From: Kalmanozyma brasiliensis GHG001
Taxonomy: Eukaryota; Basidiomycota; Ustilaginomycetes; Ustilaginales
Assembly: GCF_000497045.1 (NCBI RefSeq)
Contig: NW_015961970.1
Location: 1,765,706 to 1,829,705 of the forward strand
Direction of reading: 5' to 3'
DNA: 64,000 bases
In this document: in pieces, positions 21,121-30,955 of the stretch
Position numbering within the stretch: the first letter of the stretch is position 1
How the letters are laid out: every line of letters begins with the position of its first letter
Notes under the pieces: model-generated
Databases searched by the model: none
What the model saw: only the letters and a program-made list of their open reading frames with translations
Told to the model about the DNA's origin: nothing
Made by a program: the position numbers and the translations under genes

Positions 21121-21396
21121 ATGTTCGGAGGAGCCCCCCGTCAACCCTCGCCGCAAGAGGCGGCCGCTGCCAAGCTCGCAGCTCGTCAAACGCTCAGAAC
21201 CACCGGACTGTATGCTGCTGGTTTGTGGTTTGGTAAGCAGCCCCTTCCGTTTACTGCCAGGCATTTTGGTCTGCTTGTCGATGAAAGAGACGGTCTAGAT
21301 GGTGAAGAGCGAATGCTGACGACAGTTCCGTGATACGATACAGCTCCCATCGCGTACTACATGGTCAACGAGATGCTTGGTCGACACATCGCTTGA
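21121..21396 (+). CDS. TOM5: Tom5-like subunit of the mitochondrial outer-membrane translocase, two exons
   Basis: The coding sequence is join(21121..21232,21344..21396), giving only 54 residues. The donor is GTAAGC and the acceptor CAG. The junction falls inside an Ala codon. The protein begins MFGGAPRQPSPQEAAAAK, continues through an amphipathic segment, and has a single hydrophobic helix GLYAAGLWFAPIAYYMV with a short tail. This layout (MFG start, one C-terminal membrane helix, about 50 residues) matches fungal Tom5, a small tail-anchored subunit of the TOM import pore. The frame is too short and too interrupted to stand out by ORF length. A different small outer-membrane protein is the alternative. 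Confidence 0.8.
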
Positions 21397-21721
21397 ACGC
21401 ACCAAGCAGCAAACTGGGACAGCGACACGGAGGGGTCTCGTTGAAAATGGATCATCACATCAAGTCTTCGAGCCTTCGATGAACATCTTTGTCACTCTCA
21501 AACTTTCCTCACTGCTAGCGTACAACATCTGCGACATCACTCAGTCAAAAAGCACGCTGATCAAGAGACTCCACCCGCATGTGCCATTTGGGCTGCTCCT
21601 GTTCGAATGACACGGCCTCTTCCAAGCCTATCCAGCTCAGCGCTCGCACTCACACAACCCAACCTTGTCAAAACGTGAAACCGTATCATTGCTTGAACTT
21701 CGCGATCAACTCCTACATCCC
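21397..21721. other. Convergent intergenic region TOM5 / RRP5
   Basis: This 325-bp stretch holds the two facing 3' ends. I see no gene or structured element in it. Confidence 0.65.
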
Positions 21722-24700
21722 TTACTCCTCCTCCTCATCCTCCTCCTCCGCCTCGGCATTCTTCCTACTGATCTCATCCACAAACTCCTTGGCCCGCTTG
21801 AGCACCCTCGCCTGGCTCTTGCCATCCCCTTCCCTCTTCTCGTACTCCAACCACTTTTTGAGCAGACTCTTGCCCTTCTTGGCGGTCAACTTGAGCGTCA
21901 TGGTTCTCTCGAAGAGCCCGCGCACCTGCTGCTGATTGTCCCCCAGTCGACTCTCCTGATCGATGTACTGCCACCACAGATCCAACCTCTTCGGGAAGCT
22001 ATCCACCAGACCTTCAAAGATCGTCCTTCCGCGTTCGGGATCGCCGAGCTTGAACTCGTTAATTGCGAACGCAGTGATCGTCCTTGTATGTTCCCTCTTG
22101 GGCACTGCCTGCATTGCCCTGGGCAACAGCGCTCGTGCCGCATCCGGCTGATCCGTCCTGAGATAAAACCGCGCGTATTCAACCCAGAACTCGGACAACA
22201 CGGAATACTTTCCCTTCGCCTTCCCAAACAACTCCTCCGCCCCCTCAACCTTCCCACTCCCCTCAAGGATACCAATGGCCTTGAGATACATGGTGAACCC
22301 GTCATTCGCCTGGACCGCCTCGCGGAAGGTCGCATCAAACTCCTCCACCGTGCCGTAGGTGTTTTCGAGATTGAGCAGGGCAATCCAAACGTTTTGACGC
22401 TCTTGGTCTTCGCGATAGTTGATCACTTTGAGCGCGCGGCGGGCGATGGTGCGCGCTTGGGCGACGTCCGAGAGTTGAAGGGCGAACGACATGAATTGGA
22501 TCCACAGGAAAGACGAGTTGGGCGACGAGAGGAGGAGACGTTCGAAGTCGGTCGAGGAGGTGGGGGTCTTGGTGGCCAGGTCGGCGGTGAGGTCCTCTTC
22601 GAGCGTCTTGCGGGATTTTGGGGGCTTTTGCTTGCGCGCGGCGGTCTTGGCAGCAGCAGCGGTAGAGGTGTCCGAGTCGGAATCCGAGTCGGACGAGGAC
22701 AGGTCCGAGGCGGCATCGTCGTCGTTGGCACCGGCCGACCAGGAGAAGCCGCCCGAGAGAGCGAGCGAGGGAACGCCCGACTTGGTCGGTTGCGAAGGCG
22801 CGTCGTCGTCGGAGGCATCGCTGTCCTCGTCCATCTCGACAAAATCATCCTCTTCGTCGTCGTCATCGCTGTCCTCCTCATCGTCCTTCTCTTCAGAGTC
22901 GGCATCGACCATCTCCTCGTCCTCTTCTTCGTCCTCCTCCTCATCGCTGCTGTCCTCGAAATCAGCAGCGTCAAAGTAAGACGCCTTCAACCCGAAACTA
23001 ATCTTCCTCTTCTCGGCGTTGACCCTCAGCACCACCGCACGGACCTTGTCGCCCACCCTGAACGCCTTGAGCGCCTCGCCCGCATCTCCGTCGCTCAACT
23101 CGTTCATGTGCGCGAGCCCCGACACATTCGTCCCCTCAACCTGGACGAAAACGCCAAAGTCGATCACGTTCTTGATCCAACCCTTGACTTTTTCGCCCAC
23201 CTTGAAGTCGGTCAACCTCTTCTTCTTGTCGCCGTCATCCACCCGCTCGGCCCGGGGCTTGATGGCTCCCGGCGTCGACTTGAGCGACATCTCCACCTCA
23301 TTAGACGCAGAGTTGACGTCCATGATCGTGCCCGAGACGAGCTGACCGACAGTGAAGCGGGATTTCCAATCGCGGGTAAAGTCGTCGAAGAGCTCGCGCA
23401 CCTGGATGCGCGCATCGATCTTGCGCCCAATGGTCACGAAAAGACCAACGTTGGTGATGGCTTTGACGAAGCCGCGGACTTTCTGGTTCTTGGACAGGTC
23501 GGTGATGTTGGTGATCTCCGGGTCGACGACTTCGGTCGAAGAAGGGGAGATGCGGGAGGGACGCGTGGAGATGACGGCGCTCTTGCCGTTGGGCTTGAGC
23601 GACACGACATAGCAGGGCACCGTCTGGCCGGGAGTGGGGAGGGTGACGGCGGAGGAAAAGTCGTCCGCGGTGTCGGTGATGTGGAGCGTAGCACGGGTGG
23701 CCGTGCCGAGAGCGACGATGCAGTCGAGGTACTTGTCGTTCTTCTGGATGACACGACCTTGGACGACGGCGCCTTGCTTGACCTGACCCGACGTGACACC
23801 GTTGGCCCCTTCGTCGGCGCTCTTGCTGGTGCGCACCTTGTCGGCGACGATTACGATGCCCTTGCCCGGGTTCTTGACCGATACGACGAGGTCCTCGATC
23901 TCCTGGTCCTCCTCGAGACTCTCGAGCAGAGCTTCCGACGTCATACCTCGGATGGAAGCCAACACGGACAGCGAGAGCAGCGCACGCACACCAGAAGGCA
24001 CGAGCGTCAGCACCACCACCTCCTTGTGCACCGCAGCCACTTTGCCCGTCACCTTCTCGCCCACCTCGACCGCGTCCACGTTGAGCTTGGCGAGATATTC
24101 GGGCGAAGCCTGCTTGATGCTACCTACGAGCTTCTGATTCTCGTAGTCGACCTCGGTGATCCTCATCTTGACCACCTTGCCCTCCGTGAATCCGCTCTTG
24201 ACATCGTTGAAGTCGTCCTCGCTGACCTCCCTGCCGGGCACGAGCGCCTTGAGCCCACCGAACAGGCTCACAATGAGCGAGTTGGTCTGCACCCTGAACA
24301 CGGTTGCATTTGTCACCACACCGACGCGCGCATCCTGCATTGACGCAACAATCGGCAGATCCGACTTGACGAGCGACTTCTTGAGCGTCAGAACGATGCG
24401 GTTGCGATTCGGGTCGACGTCCATCACGCGCGCTTTCACCTGGAGTCCAGGCTTGAACCGCTTCTCGGGCTGGGTCAGCTTGACGTCGGCAAAGTGATGC
24501 GAAAAGACGACGCCGTCGACGTGACCCTGCAGCTGCAAGAAGATGGCGTGCGGCAGGTCGAGCTTGACGATGCTCGCGTTGACGATCTCGCCAACCTCGA
24601 CTTCGGAGACGCGCATGAACTTGCGCTCGAGGACCGAGGGCTTGAGGGAGAGCTGGAGGGTGCGGTCGGTGGGAGAGTGGCCTACGACGCGAGCCTTGTG

Positions 24701-26344
24701 GGTAGTGCCCTTGCTGAAGGGACCGGAGGAGGGCGGGAGCGAGACGACGTGGTCATCCGAGACTTGGGAAATGTGGACGAAACCGCGCAGGTCGGTGCCC
24801 TGGATCGAGACGATGAGTCCCCAGTCGTTGATGGTCTGCACGACGGTGGCCTTGAGGGCAGCGCCGATGGGATAGGCGTGCTGGAGCAGCTGCTTGTCTT
24901 TCGCGACGGGAGCCTCGAGAGCAAGAACATGCGGTGCCAACGAGAGACCGAACTTGCGCTCGTGGTCCGGGTTGTCACCCTGCAAAGCGGTCGAGGGCGG
25001 ACTGAGCAGGTCCCAAAGCACACGTGCAACGTGCTTGGAGCCCTCCTTGTAAATGTCTGGGATGTCCTTGCCTTCCGGCAACTCCGGCAGGTGGAAGCGA
25101 TCGATGGTGGCATCGAACATGCCAAAGAGCTTGACGTTGAGACCAGTGGGGAGCGCAGCGGTGACGAGCACCTTGGTCAGCGTGCCAGGGAGGATGGCGG
25201 TGATGCTGGGAGCGTGCTTGATCGGACTGGTGGTGACTGTCTTGGGGTCGAGCGTCGCCTCAAAGCTGCGCTTGTTCTCGGGTATCGACTTGATCTTGGC
25301 AAAGACGACGCTGCCGACGTGGAGCGACTTGCCATTTTTGCCCGCGTTGAAGCTGGCGGGGAGCTTGGCAGCCTCGCTGAAGGGAACAAAGCCGCCGAAC
25401 TCGGAGATGCCAGTGTCGAGCATGTAGCCGTGGTCCTCGATGCTCGAGATGGCGGCGGTGAGGGTGGCGCCGGCGTCGAGATCAGAGGTGGCCATACCGG
25501 TGTTGACGAGGTGAGGTGCCAGGGAAAGCTCTACACGACGCGACTCCTTCTCGTATTCGCCGCCTTCACGAGTCGGTCGACCCTTGGCAACGTCGCTGCC
25601 GCGGACCTGGACAACGCTGGCGACGAGCCACTGACCAATATGGAAAAGGTCACGCAGCTCGGGGACCTTCTTGACATTCTTGCTCGAGGAGCCGTTCGCC
25701 CCTGCATCCTCCTCGTCGCTGTCCTCGTCCATGCTGTCATCCTGCTCGCTATCGTCCTCAGCGCTCGCATCAGCGGCAGCTTGAAGACGTTGCGTGAACT
25801 GTGGGCTGATCTGTGTGACGGGGATGTGACCGAGCATCTGGTTGGGCAGCGAGACGACCACAGCCAATGGGTGAATGGCCAAGACCGAGCAGAGCAGCCT
25901 CGAGCCGGGGATGAGACGCTTGTAGTTGATGTGCTCGATACGGTTGTGATCCTTCTTCTCGTATGTCTTTGTCGGTGCAGCGGAAGTAGCGGGGCCGCGC
26001 TTTTTCTTGGCATCGTTGCGCTTGTCGCGGTTGAGCTTCTGTTTCATCTTGATGCGCTTTGCTTCGGCCTGTTCGTCCTTGGCATCCTTGAAGAGCAACT
26101 CGTTGGCGGCTGATTCGGAGCGAGCCTCGCGCTTTGCTTCTCGGAACTCGAGAGGTGTCAAGCCAGAGCTCCCACCACGAGGAAAGTCGACTTCCTGCGC
26201 CGAGAGGAGCGAAGTAGAAGGGGCCGCCGAAGTCGAAGCAGCGGCGGCGCTCTTTGTCTTTTTGGTAGCCTTGAACTTGGAGGAGCTAGCCGCCGAAGAG
26301 GCAGCCGCATCCTCTGCTGGCCTAGATCGCTTGAGTCCAGGCAT
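21722..26344 (-). CDS. RRP5: rRNA biogenesis protein RRP5
   Basis: This 1540-residue single-exon protein is slightly shorter than yeast Rrp5. It acts in the nucleolus on pre-rRNA, in both the small-subunit processome and early large-subunit assembly. About ten S1 RNA-binding repeats occupy residues 140-1120 (for example GFVHISQVSDD and GLAHMNELSDG). A very acidic linker at about 1128-1200 follows. HAT/TPR-like repeats run from about 1262 to the end (for example LWIQFMSFAL, VWIALLNLEN, FWVEYARFYL, LWWQYID). The frame is open for 37 more codons upstream, but MPGLKRSRPAED is the likely start because the upstream residues look like translated leader. Confidence 0.95.
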   Translation of the reverse strand: MPGLKRSRPAEDAAASSAASSSKFKATKKTKSAAAASTSAAPSTSLLSAQEVDFPRGGSSGLTPLEFREAKREARSESAANELLFKDAKDEQAEAKRIKMKQKLNRDKRNDAKKKRGPATSAAPTKTYEKKDHNRIEHINYKRLIPGSRLLCSVLAIHPLAVVVSLPNQMLGHIPVTQISPQFTQRLQAAADASAEDDSEQDDSMDEDSDEEDAGANGSSSKNVKKVPELRDLFHIGQWLVASVVQVRGSDVAKGRPTREGGEYEKESRRVELSLAPHLVNTGMATSDLDAGATLTAAISSIEDHGYMLDTGISEFGGFVPFSEAAKLPASFNAGKNGKSLHVGSVVFAKIKSIPENKRSFEATLDPKTVTTSPIKHAPSITAILPGTLTKVLVTAALPTGLNVKLFGMFDATIDRFHLPELPEGKDIPDIYKEGSKHVARVLWDLLSPPSTALQGDNPDHERKFGLSLAPHVLALEAPVAKDKQLLQHAYPIGAALKATVVQTINDWGLIVSIQGTDLRGFVHISQVSDDHVVSLPPSSGPFSKGTTHKARVVGHSPTDRTLQLSLKPSVLERKFMRVSEVEVGEIVNASIVKLDLPHAIFLQLQGHVDGVVFSHHFADVKLTQPEKRFKPGLQVKARVMDVDPNRNRIVLTLKKSLVKSDLPIVASMQDARVGVVTNATVFRVQTNSLIVSLFGGLKALVPGREVSEDDFNDVKSGFTEGKVVKMRITEVDYENQKLVGSIKQASPEYLAKLNVDAVEVGEKVTGKVAAVHKEVVVLTLVPSGVRALLSLSVLASIRGMTSEALLESLEEDQEIEDLVVSVKNPGKGIVIVADKVRTSKSADEGANGVTSGQVKQGAVVQGRVIQKNDKYLDCIVALGTATRATLHITDTADDFSSAVTLPTPGQTVPCYVVSLKPNGKSAVISTRPSRISPSSTEVVDPEITNITDLSKNQKVRGFVKAITNVGLFVTIGRKIDARIQVRELFDDFTRDWKSRFTVGQLVSGTIMDVNSASNEVEMSLKSTPGAIKPRAERVDDGDKKKRLTDFKVGEKVKGWIKNVIDFGVFVQVEGTNVSGLAHMNELSDGDAGEALKAFRVGDKVRAVVLRVNAEKRKISFGLKASYFDAADFEDSSDEEEDEEEDEEMVDADSEEKDDEEDSDDDDEEDDFVEMDEDSDASDDDAPSQPTKSGVPSLALSGGFSWSAGANDDDAASDLSSSDSDSDSDTSTAAAAKTAARKQKPPKSRKTLEEDLTADLATKTPTSSTDFERLLLSSPNSSFLWIQFMSFALQLSDVAQARTIARRALKVINYREDQERQNVWIALLNLENTYGTVEEFDATFREAVQANDGFTMYLKAIGILEGSGKVEGAEELFGKAKGKYSVLSEFWVEYARFYLRTDQPDAARALLPRAMQAVPKREHTRTITAFAINEFKLGDPERGRTIFEGLVDSFPKRLDLWWQYIDQESRLGDNQQQVRGLFERTMTLKLTAKKGKSLLKKWLEYEKREGDGKSQARVLKRAKEFVDEISRKNAEAEEEDEEEE

Positions 26345-26888
26345 GATGCTGTTCGCTGTTGATGGTGTTGAACAGCAAAAAACAGTGGCAATGACAAGGA
26401 ACAGGAAGAAACGCTCTCTGCTGAGAAGCTTCAGAAAAGTCACAGCAAAAGACAAATTTTTGGCTCAGAAGCAGCAGCCAAAAAGAAAAATTCATCGGGA
26501 AACGGAGACGATTTCCACAGCTCAGGCAGAAAAGCGACTTAACAACATTCGAAAAAGCCAGGCTGCATGCATGGTCCGCCCTGGCTCGGCTCTCAACCCA
26601 CAAGGTCACAGCTTTGGACGCCTTCTTCGGACTCTAGGTCTGAAGGCTTGCCGTCAACATAGCTCACGGCCTGCAGTCTCGCTTGCTTGTGGAAATATCA
26701 TCTTGAGTCTTCGAAGAGCCAATGGCGGCCAGTCGAGAGCTGATATCTTTGCAGAGAAATCGCCGGCAAATCAACCGAAAAGACCGCCGAAATTGACGAT
26801 GACCGGATCGGTGTATAACCGCCCTATCACACGAGTCCGGCGACCTTCATACCCTTCTTCCTACTGTACCACCAAATCATACACCAAG
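26345..26888. other. Divergent promoter region RRP5 / MFS transporter
   Basis: This 544-bp stretch separates two divergent starts. It is unusually A/T-rich near RRP5 (26380-26510). No gene is supported. Confidence 0.65.
26453..26497 (-). promoter_or_regulatory. A-rich RRPE-like elements upstream of RRP5
   Basis: Read on the RRP5 strand, CCAAAAATTTG lies at 26453-26463 and GATGAATTTTTC at 26485-26496, about 110-150 bp before the RRP5 ATG. They resemble the yeast ribosomal RNA processing element (consensus near TGAAAAATTTT). The assignment is by resemblance only. Confidence 0.4.
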
Positions 26889-28613
26889 ATGGCGCCGTCT
26901 AATCCCAGCGTCGACGAGCGCTCCTCGCTCATATCCTCGCAACAAGGCGACTCTCAACGGACAGACTATCGGTCCACATCGAACCACCACGATGACCACC
27001 AACAAGACGCCGATGCGGTCCCAGAGGGCCAAGACGAGGACCACGTCAAGGTCATGCCACCCATGCGTACGCTCGCTCCACTCCTCGCCGCGGTATGGGT
27101 CCCCGTATTTGTCGCTAGCATGGACGGCACCGTCACCGCAACGCTCATCTCGAGCATCAGCAGCTCGTTCAACGCTTCCGAACAGGCGCAGTGGCTTGGT
27201 TCGGCGTATCTTCTCTCGGTCGCCTGCTTCACCCCTCTCTACGGCCGTTTGGCCGACATTGTGGGTCGACGCAATTGCATGTTCATCGCACTCACCTTCT
27301 TCACTGTCGGTACGGGGCTGTGCGGCATGTCGACGTCGATGAACATGCTCATCTTTGCGCGAGCGTTGGCGGGAGTCGGCGGCGGCGGCCTCACCACCAA
27401 CACCAGCATCATCCTTTCGGACGTCGTCCCTCTCAAGCAGAGGGGACTGCTGCAAGGGTTGACGAACATCATCTTTGGTCTCGGCTCGGGTCTCGGTGGT
27501 CCCATTGGAGGCTGGATGAACGACACGATTGGCTGGCGACGAGCCTTCCTCCTCCAAATCCCTCTCTTGCTGGCGGACTACCTCCTTGCGTTCTGGTTTG
27601 TACGTGTCAAGACGCCGAATCGCCTCGCCCAGCAGTCCACCTGGGACAAGCTGCGCTCCATCGACTTTGCCGGTGCCTTTTCGCTCGTCCTGGGTCTCTC
27701 AAGCACGCTCATCTCGCTCAGTCTGGTCAGCGCCAACGACGTGCCTCTCTCGCACCCCTCGGTCTGGGGTGGGTTCCTCTTCGGTTTTGCGAGCATCAGC
27801 TTCTTCTTCTACGCCGAAGCCAGGATCGCCCGGACACCCATTCTGCCGCTCCGCCTCATCACGCAGCGCTCCGGGGCAGCGGTGGCATTCGCCAACTTCT
27901 GTCTATCGATTGTGTCGTTCGGCACGCTCTACCACTTCCCCCTCTACTTCCAGGCGGTCAAGCTCGAGACGCCCTCGATGGCCGGCCTGCACCTCATCCC
28001 GAACAGCATCGCGCTCAGTGTCGGTTCGGTCCTTGCCGGAGTGATCATGCGCAGCTCTGGACGGTATTATCGATACAACCTGATCAATAGCATGATCATC
28101 ACTGTGTCGATTGGATGCGTTGCGATGTTCACGCGGAACAGCTCGGAGGCGTTCACCTATGCTGCTATCGTACCGCACGGATTCGGTACCGCGGGCGTGC
28201 TAACCTGCACCTTGATCGCACTGATCAACTCGGTTCCGCGCTCAGATGTTGCAGTGGCAACAAGCATGTCGTATATGGCTCGCAACACGGGGCAGATCCT
28301 GGGTGTCTCGGGAGGAGGAACCCTGCTCCAGGCGCTGCTCAAGAAACAGCTCCGACAGAGGATCACAGGGAAGGACGCGGATAGGATCATCTCCGAGATT
28401 CGACACAAGAGCTCGATCGTGCCCGAGTTGCCAAAGGAGCTGCAGGAGGCTGCGATCGAGTCGTATGCCTTTGCGTTGCGGTGGGTGTTTGTGTGCATTG
28501 CGGTGGTCAGTGTAGGCACGGTGGTCGGGTGCGCGTTCATAGAGGATAAGGAGCTGCCAAACTACGAGAATGCAAAGCCGTCGTCGGACGAGGAGGGAGA
28601 GACGTCGAATTAG
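26889..28613 (+). CDS. MFS transporter, DHA2 type, possibly vacuolar basic amino acid family
   Basis: This 574-residue protein has about 14 hydrophobic segments after a hydrophilic N-terminus of roughly 60 residues. Family motifs are visible: MDGTVTATLISSI in the first membrane helix, GRLADIVGRRN in the loop between helices 2 and 3 (MFS motif A), ARALAGVGGGGL, and GLGSGLGGPIGGWMND (motif C of drug/H+ antiporters). Members such as fission yeast Fnx1 and yeast Vba proteins load basic amino acids into vacuoles, while others export drugs. The substrate here is not determined. The N-terminal ERSSLI fits an acidic dileucine sorting signal, supporting a vacuolar location. The start at MAPSNPSVDERSS was chosen because the upstream open frame has no conserved features. 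Confidence 0.85.
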   Translation: MAPSNPSVDERSSLISSQQGDSQRTDYRSTSNHHDDHQQDADAVPEGQDEDHVKVMPPMRTLAPLLAAVWVPVFVASMDGTVTATLISSISSSFNASEQAQWLGSAYLLSVACFTPLYGRLADIVGRRNCMFIALTFFTVGTGLCGMSTSMNMLIFARALAGVGGGGLTTNTSIILSDVVPLKQRGLLQGLTNIIFGLGSGLGGPIGGWMNDTIGWRRAFLLQIPLLLADYLLAFWFVRVKTPNRLAQQSTWDKLRSIDFAGAFSLVLGLSSTLISLSLVSANDVPLSHPSVWGGFLFGFASISFFFYAEARIARTPILPLRLITQRSGAAVAFANFCLSIVSFGTLYHFPLYFQAVKLETPSMAGLHLIPNSIALSVGSVLAGVIMRSSGRYYRYNLINSMIITVSIGCVAMFTRNSSEAFTYAAIVPHGFGTAGVLTCTLIALINSVPRSDVAVATSMSYMARNTGQILGVSGGGTLLQALLKKQLRQRITGKDADRIISEIRHKSSIVPELPKELQEAAIESYAFALRWVFVCIAVVSVGTVVGCAFIEDKELPNYENAKPSSDEEGETSN

Positions 28614-28902
28614 ACAAGCATAGCAGACGCGCAATAGAGCATGTTCCATCACGACCCATCGTCCGTCAGCTGAGTTGAAGAGTACTGTATACGTCTCCCA
28701 AGCGTAGGGTGTGTGCGAAGATGAGGGTCCCACTCTACGCGAGCGCGACTCGAAAAGCCCCACCGCGGGGGCGAAATGTGTTAATTTGGTGTTGTTTCAG
28801 ATATCTCGTTGCCCTGATCACTTTCGACCATCTTCTGGACTGCTTCACCTCAGCCAACTGCCTCGTCAATCGACTGTGCAACTTCTGCACACACCACTAA
28901 GG

Positions 28903-29872
28903 ATGCAGCAGAATGCTGAAGCAAGCACGAGCCGTGGCGCGGCTCAGTCACCGCCTACCGCTGACACGAAGCCGAAACGCTCCCGGCGGATCTACGATGT
29001 CGATGGTAAGACTTTCCCTCTCACCCTACCATATCGTCCTCTCACCAAACCACTAACACCACTCCGTTCACCTCTCTGCAGATCGCACCACCAAAACCGA
29101 CGTAGGCTCCTCACCCGGCACGCAATGGACGCTCTCCTCCTACAAACCCGGCTCTGGCGTGTCCGAACTCCGTTCTCCCGATCTCACCAAACTCTGGCAA
29201 TCGGACGGCAACCAACCGCATCTGATCAACATCCAATTCGCCCGTCGCACCTGCGTCACCCACCTCTCGATCTACCTCGATGTCAAGCAGGACGACTCGT
29301 ACACTCCGACCAAGATTGCCGTTCGAGCGGGGACGAATTACCACGATCTGACGCTGGTGAGGCAAAGAACGTTTGATACGCCGCAAGGATGGAAGCACTT
29401 TAGCATGACAATAGGCAGCGTGGATGCGAGTGTCAATGAGGAGGATGAGGACGGACAGGAAGGGGAAGAGGCCAAGGGAGAGGATGGGGAGGATGAGGAC
29501 GAGGAGGATGGTGGAGATGGGATCCGGGTGTGGTTGATCCAGGTGTGTATCCTGGCTAACCATTTGAATGGCAAAGACACGCATATTCGTCGGCTCGTTG
29601 TGTTTGGGCCCAAGACGAACGGTGCACCTGCTGGGGGGGATGCAGGGACGAAACGTGCGCCTACGAACGGGTTGACGTATGCCATGCCGCCAACGAAGAC
29701 TCGAACAGCACTCTCATCCAGTGGCAACGGTCAGGATGTCACGCTGGCTCAGCTGCTCTCAATACAGTCTGCGGCGAGAGAAGGGGAGGCAGCACAAGGC
29801 GAAGATGAAGAAGGCGCAATCGGCGGTCCTGCGCGGAGGTCTGCGCTCAACCTGTTCGGCAACATACGGTGA
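28903..29872 (+). CDS. DOC1: Anaphase-promoting complex subunit 10 (DOC domain), two exons
   Basis: The coding sequence is join(28903..29005,29082..29872), giving 297 residues. The intron is 76 nt with GTAAGA and CAG ends, and the split codon is Asp. The DOC domain is clear: WTLSSYKPGSGVSELRS, TKLWQSDGNQPHLINIQF, YTPTKIAVRAGTNYHDL, and IQVCILANHLNGKDTHIRRL. APC10/Doc1 contributes to recognition of destruction-box substrates in the APC/C ubiquitin ligase during mitosis. The protein ends in Ile-Arg, the known 'IR tail' by which APC10 docks on the Cdc27 subunit, which strongly supports both the assignment and the reading frame. An acidic insertion (about 30 residues, mostly Glu/Asp/Gly) interrupts the domain after MTIGSVDAS. 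The C-terminal 90 residues are longer than in yeast. Confidence 0.94.
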
Positions 29873-30118
29873 AGGCTGCAGCCCGGTTGACGGCGAATTT
29901 GCAACACTACCCACACAACACGTCGACGATGGTTCGAGTGCCATCTCCAAATGCGATCGCATCATTATGGCGGCTCTTCGTGGTAATGGTACATTCGCAT
30001 TGCGCAAGTCAGGGCGCTCTGGAGCGTCAAAACATCATGGAGATTGCCTTGCCAATCCGCTTTTTTTTGAGTTGTGAAAGTGGTGGTAGTGGGCGTGCCT
30101 TGTGTCCAAGCTACAAAA

Positions 30119-30518
30119 CTAGAGACCGGCCTCAGCAACGGCGCCTGCCGCCCGCTCGTTTCCGACCCTCCTGACGTACGTCGACGAGACAATGTTGAAA
30201 GCCTCAAAGTACCTCTCCATGCATCGTGTGAGGCAGGTCTGTTCCTTGCCCGACAGACTTGCTCCTGGCGCGGGGATGCACTTGATGTAGCACTTTTCGG
30301 TGGCCTTGGTGATGAGCTGCTGCGCGTTGGCCATGGCCAGTTCGGAGGAGCTGCGAGGAACGAGAGTATGTGTGTGTCAGTATCTATGAATCTCAAAGGG
30401 AAAGATGGGACGAGTGGAGAAAGGCTTACACCTGCTGCTTGATGGCCTCCTTGCGCTCTGCCGAGGTGGCACCGCTGAGCGCGGACGGGCCCTTGCCTGT
30501 TATTGAGCTGAGATCCAT
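30119..30518 (-). CDS. TIM13: Small TIM chaperone Tim13, two exons
   Basis: The coding sequence is complement(join(30119..30350,30430..30518)), giving 106 residues. Twin CX3C motifs (CYIKC and CLTRC, separated by 15 residues) mark the small TIM family. The sequence KQQVSSELAMANAQQLITKATEKC matches Tim13 best. Tim8-Tim13 hexamers escort hydrophobic precursors across the mitochondrial intermembrane space. The donor region reads GGTGTAAGC. Only the downstream GT (GTAAGC, two bases into the Val codon) keeps the frame, while the upstream GT breaks it. The intron is 79 nt. It is divergent from tafazzin. Tim10 or Tim8 are less likely alternatives. Confidence 0.9.
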
Positions 30519-30955
30519 GATGTATCGTGTGGTGAGAAGAGGGTGTTGAACAGCGTCGTGAAGGGTCAGAAGGTGGACTGACGAGCAACGGAGACCTTCT
30601 TCTTTGGCCTCTCGCTCGCTGTGCCACTTTTCTTGATTATGTGATGCTTAAATTGCATTCTCATCCTCCACCTGCACGGTGACAAGCAGGCGAGAGAGAA
30701 AAATTAAATTTCCGAACGTGCTTCGAAAGCCGCGGACTGAGCTAAGAGAGCAACGCGGATCTTCCTGTCATCGGCTATGGAAACTTAGTGTTGACTGATA
30801 TGGTCAGTCAGGGTCCGGATCTGTCCGAGCGTGGATGGACAAGACGACTCCCATCTCATCCATCACCATCTCGCTCACCATCTCTGGAACTGTGTCGCGC
30901 TTCATCGACGATCGCAAAGTGGCGTTGAAGCTGCGGAGAGTACCGTGCTGAAGGC
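30519..30955. other. Bidirectional promoter TIM13 / TAZ1
   Basis: This 437-bp stretch separates two divergent ATGs. An A/T-rich segment (30697-30715) with GAAAAATTAAATTTCC lies near its middle. No gene is supported in it. Confidence 0.6.

Noticed and set aside
21665..24343. Open frame of 892 codons opposite RRP5
   Set aside because: Antisense shadow of a GC-rich, codon-biased gene. It is repetitive in composition and the sense strand is unmistakably RRP5.
24494..26113. Open frame of 539 codons opposite the 5' part of RRP5
   Set aside because: Same reason: antisense to S1 repeat coding sequence, with no recognisable domain.
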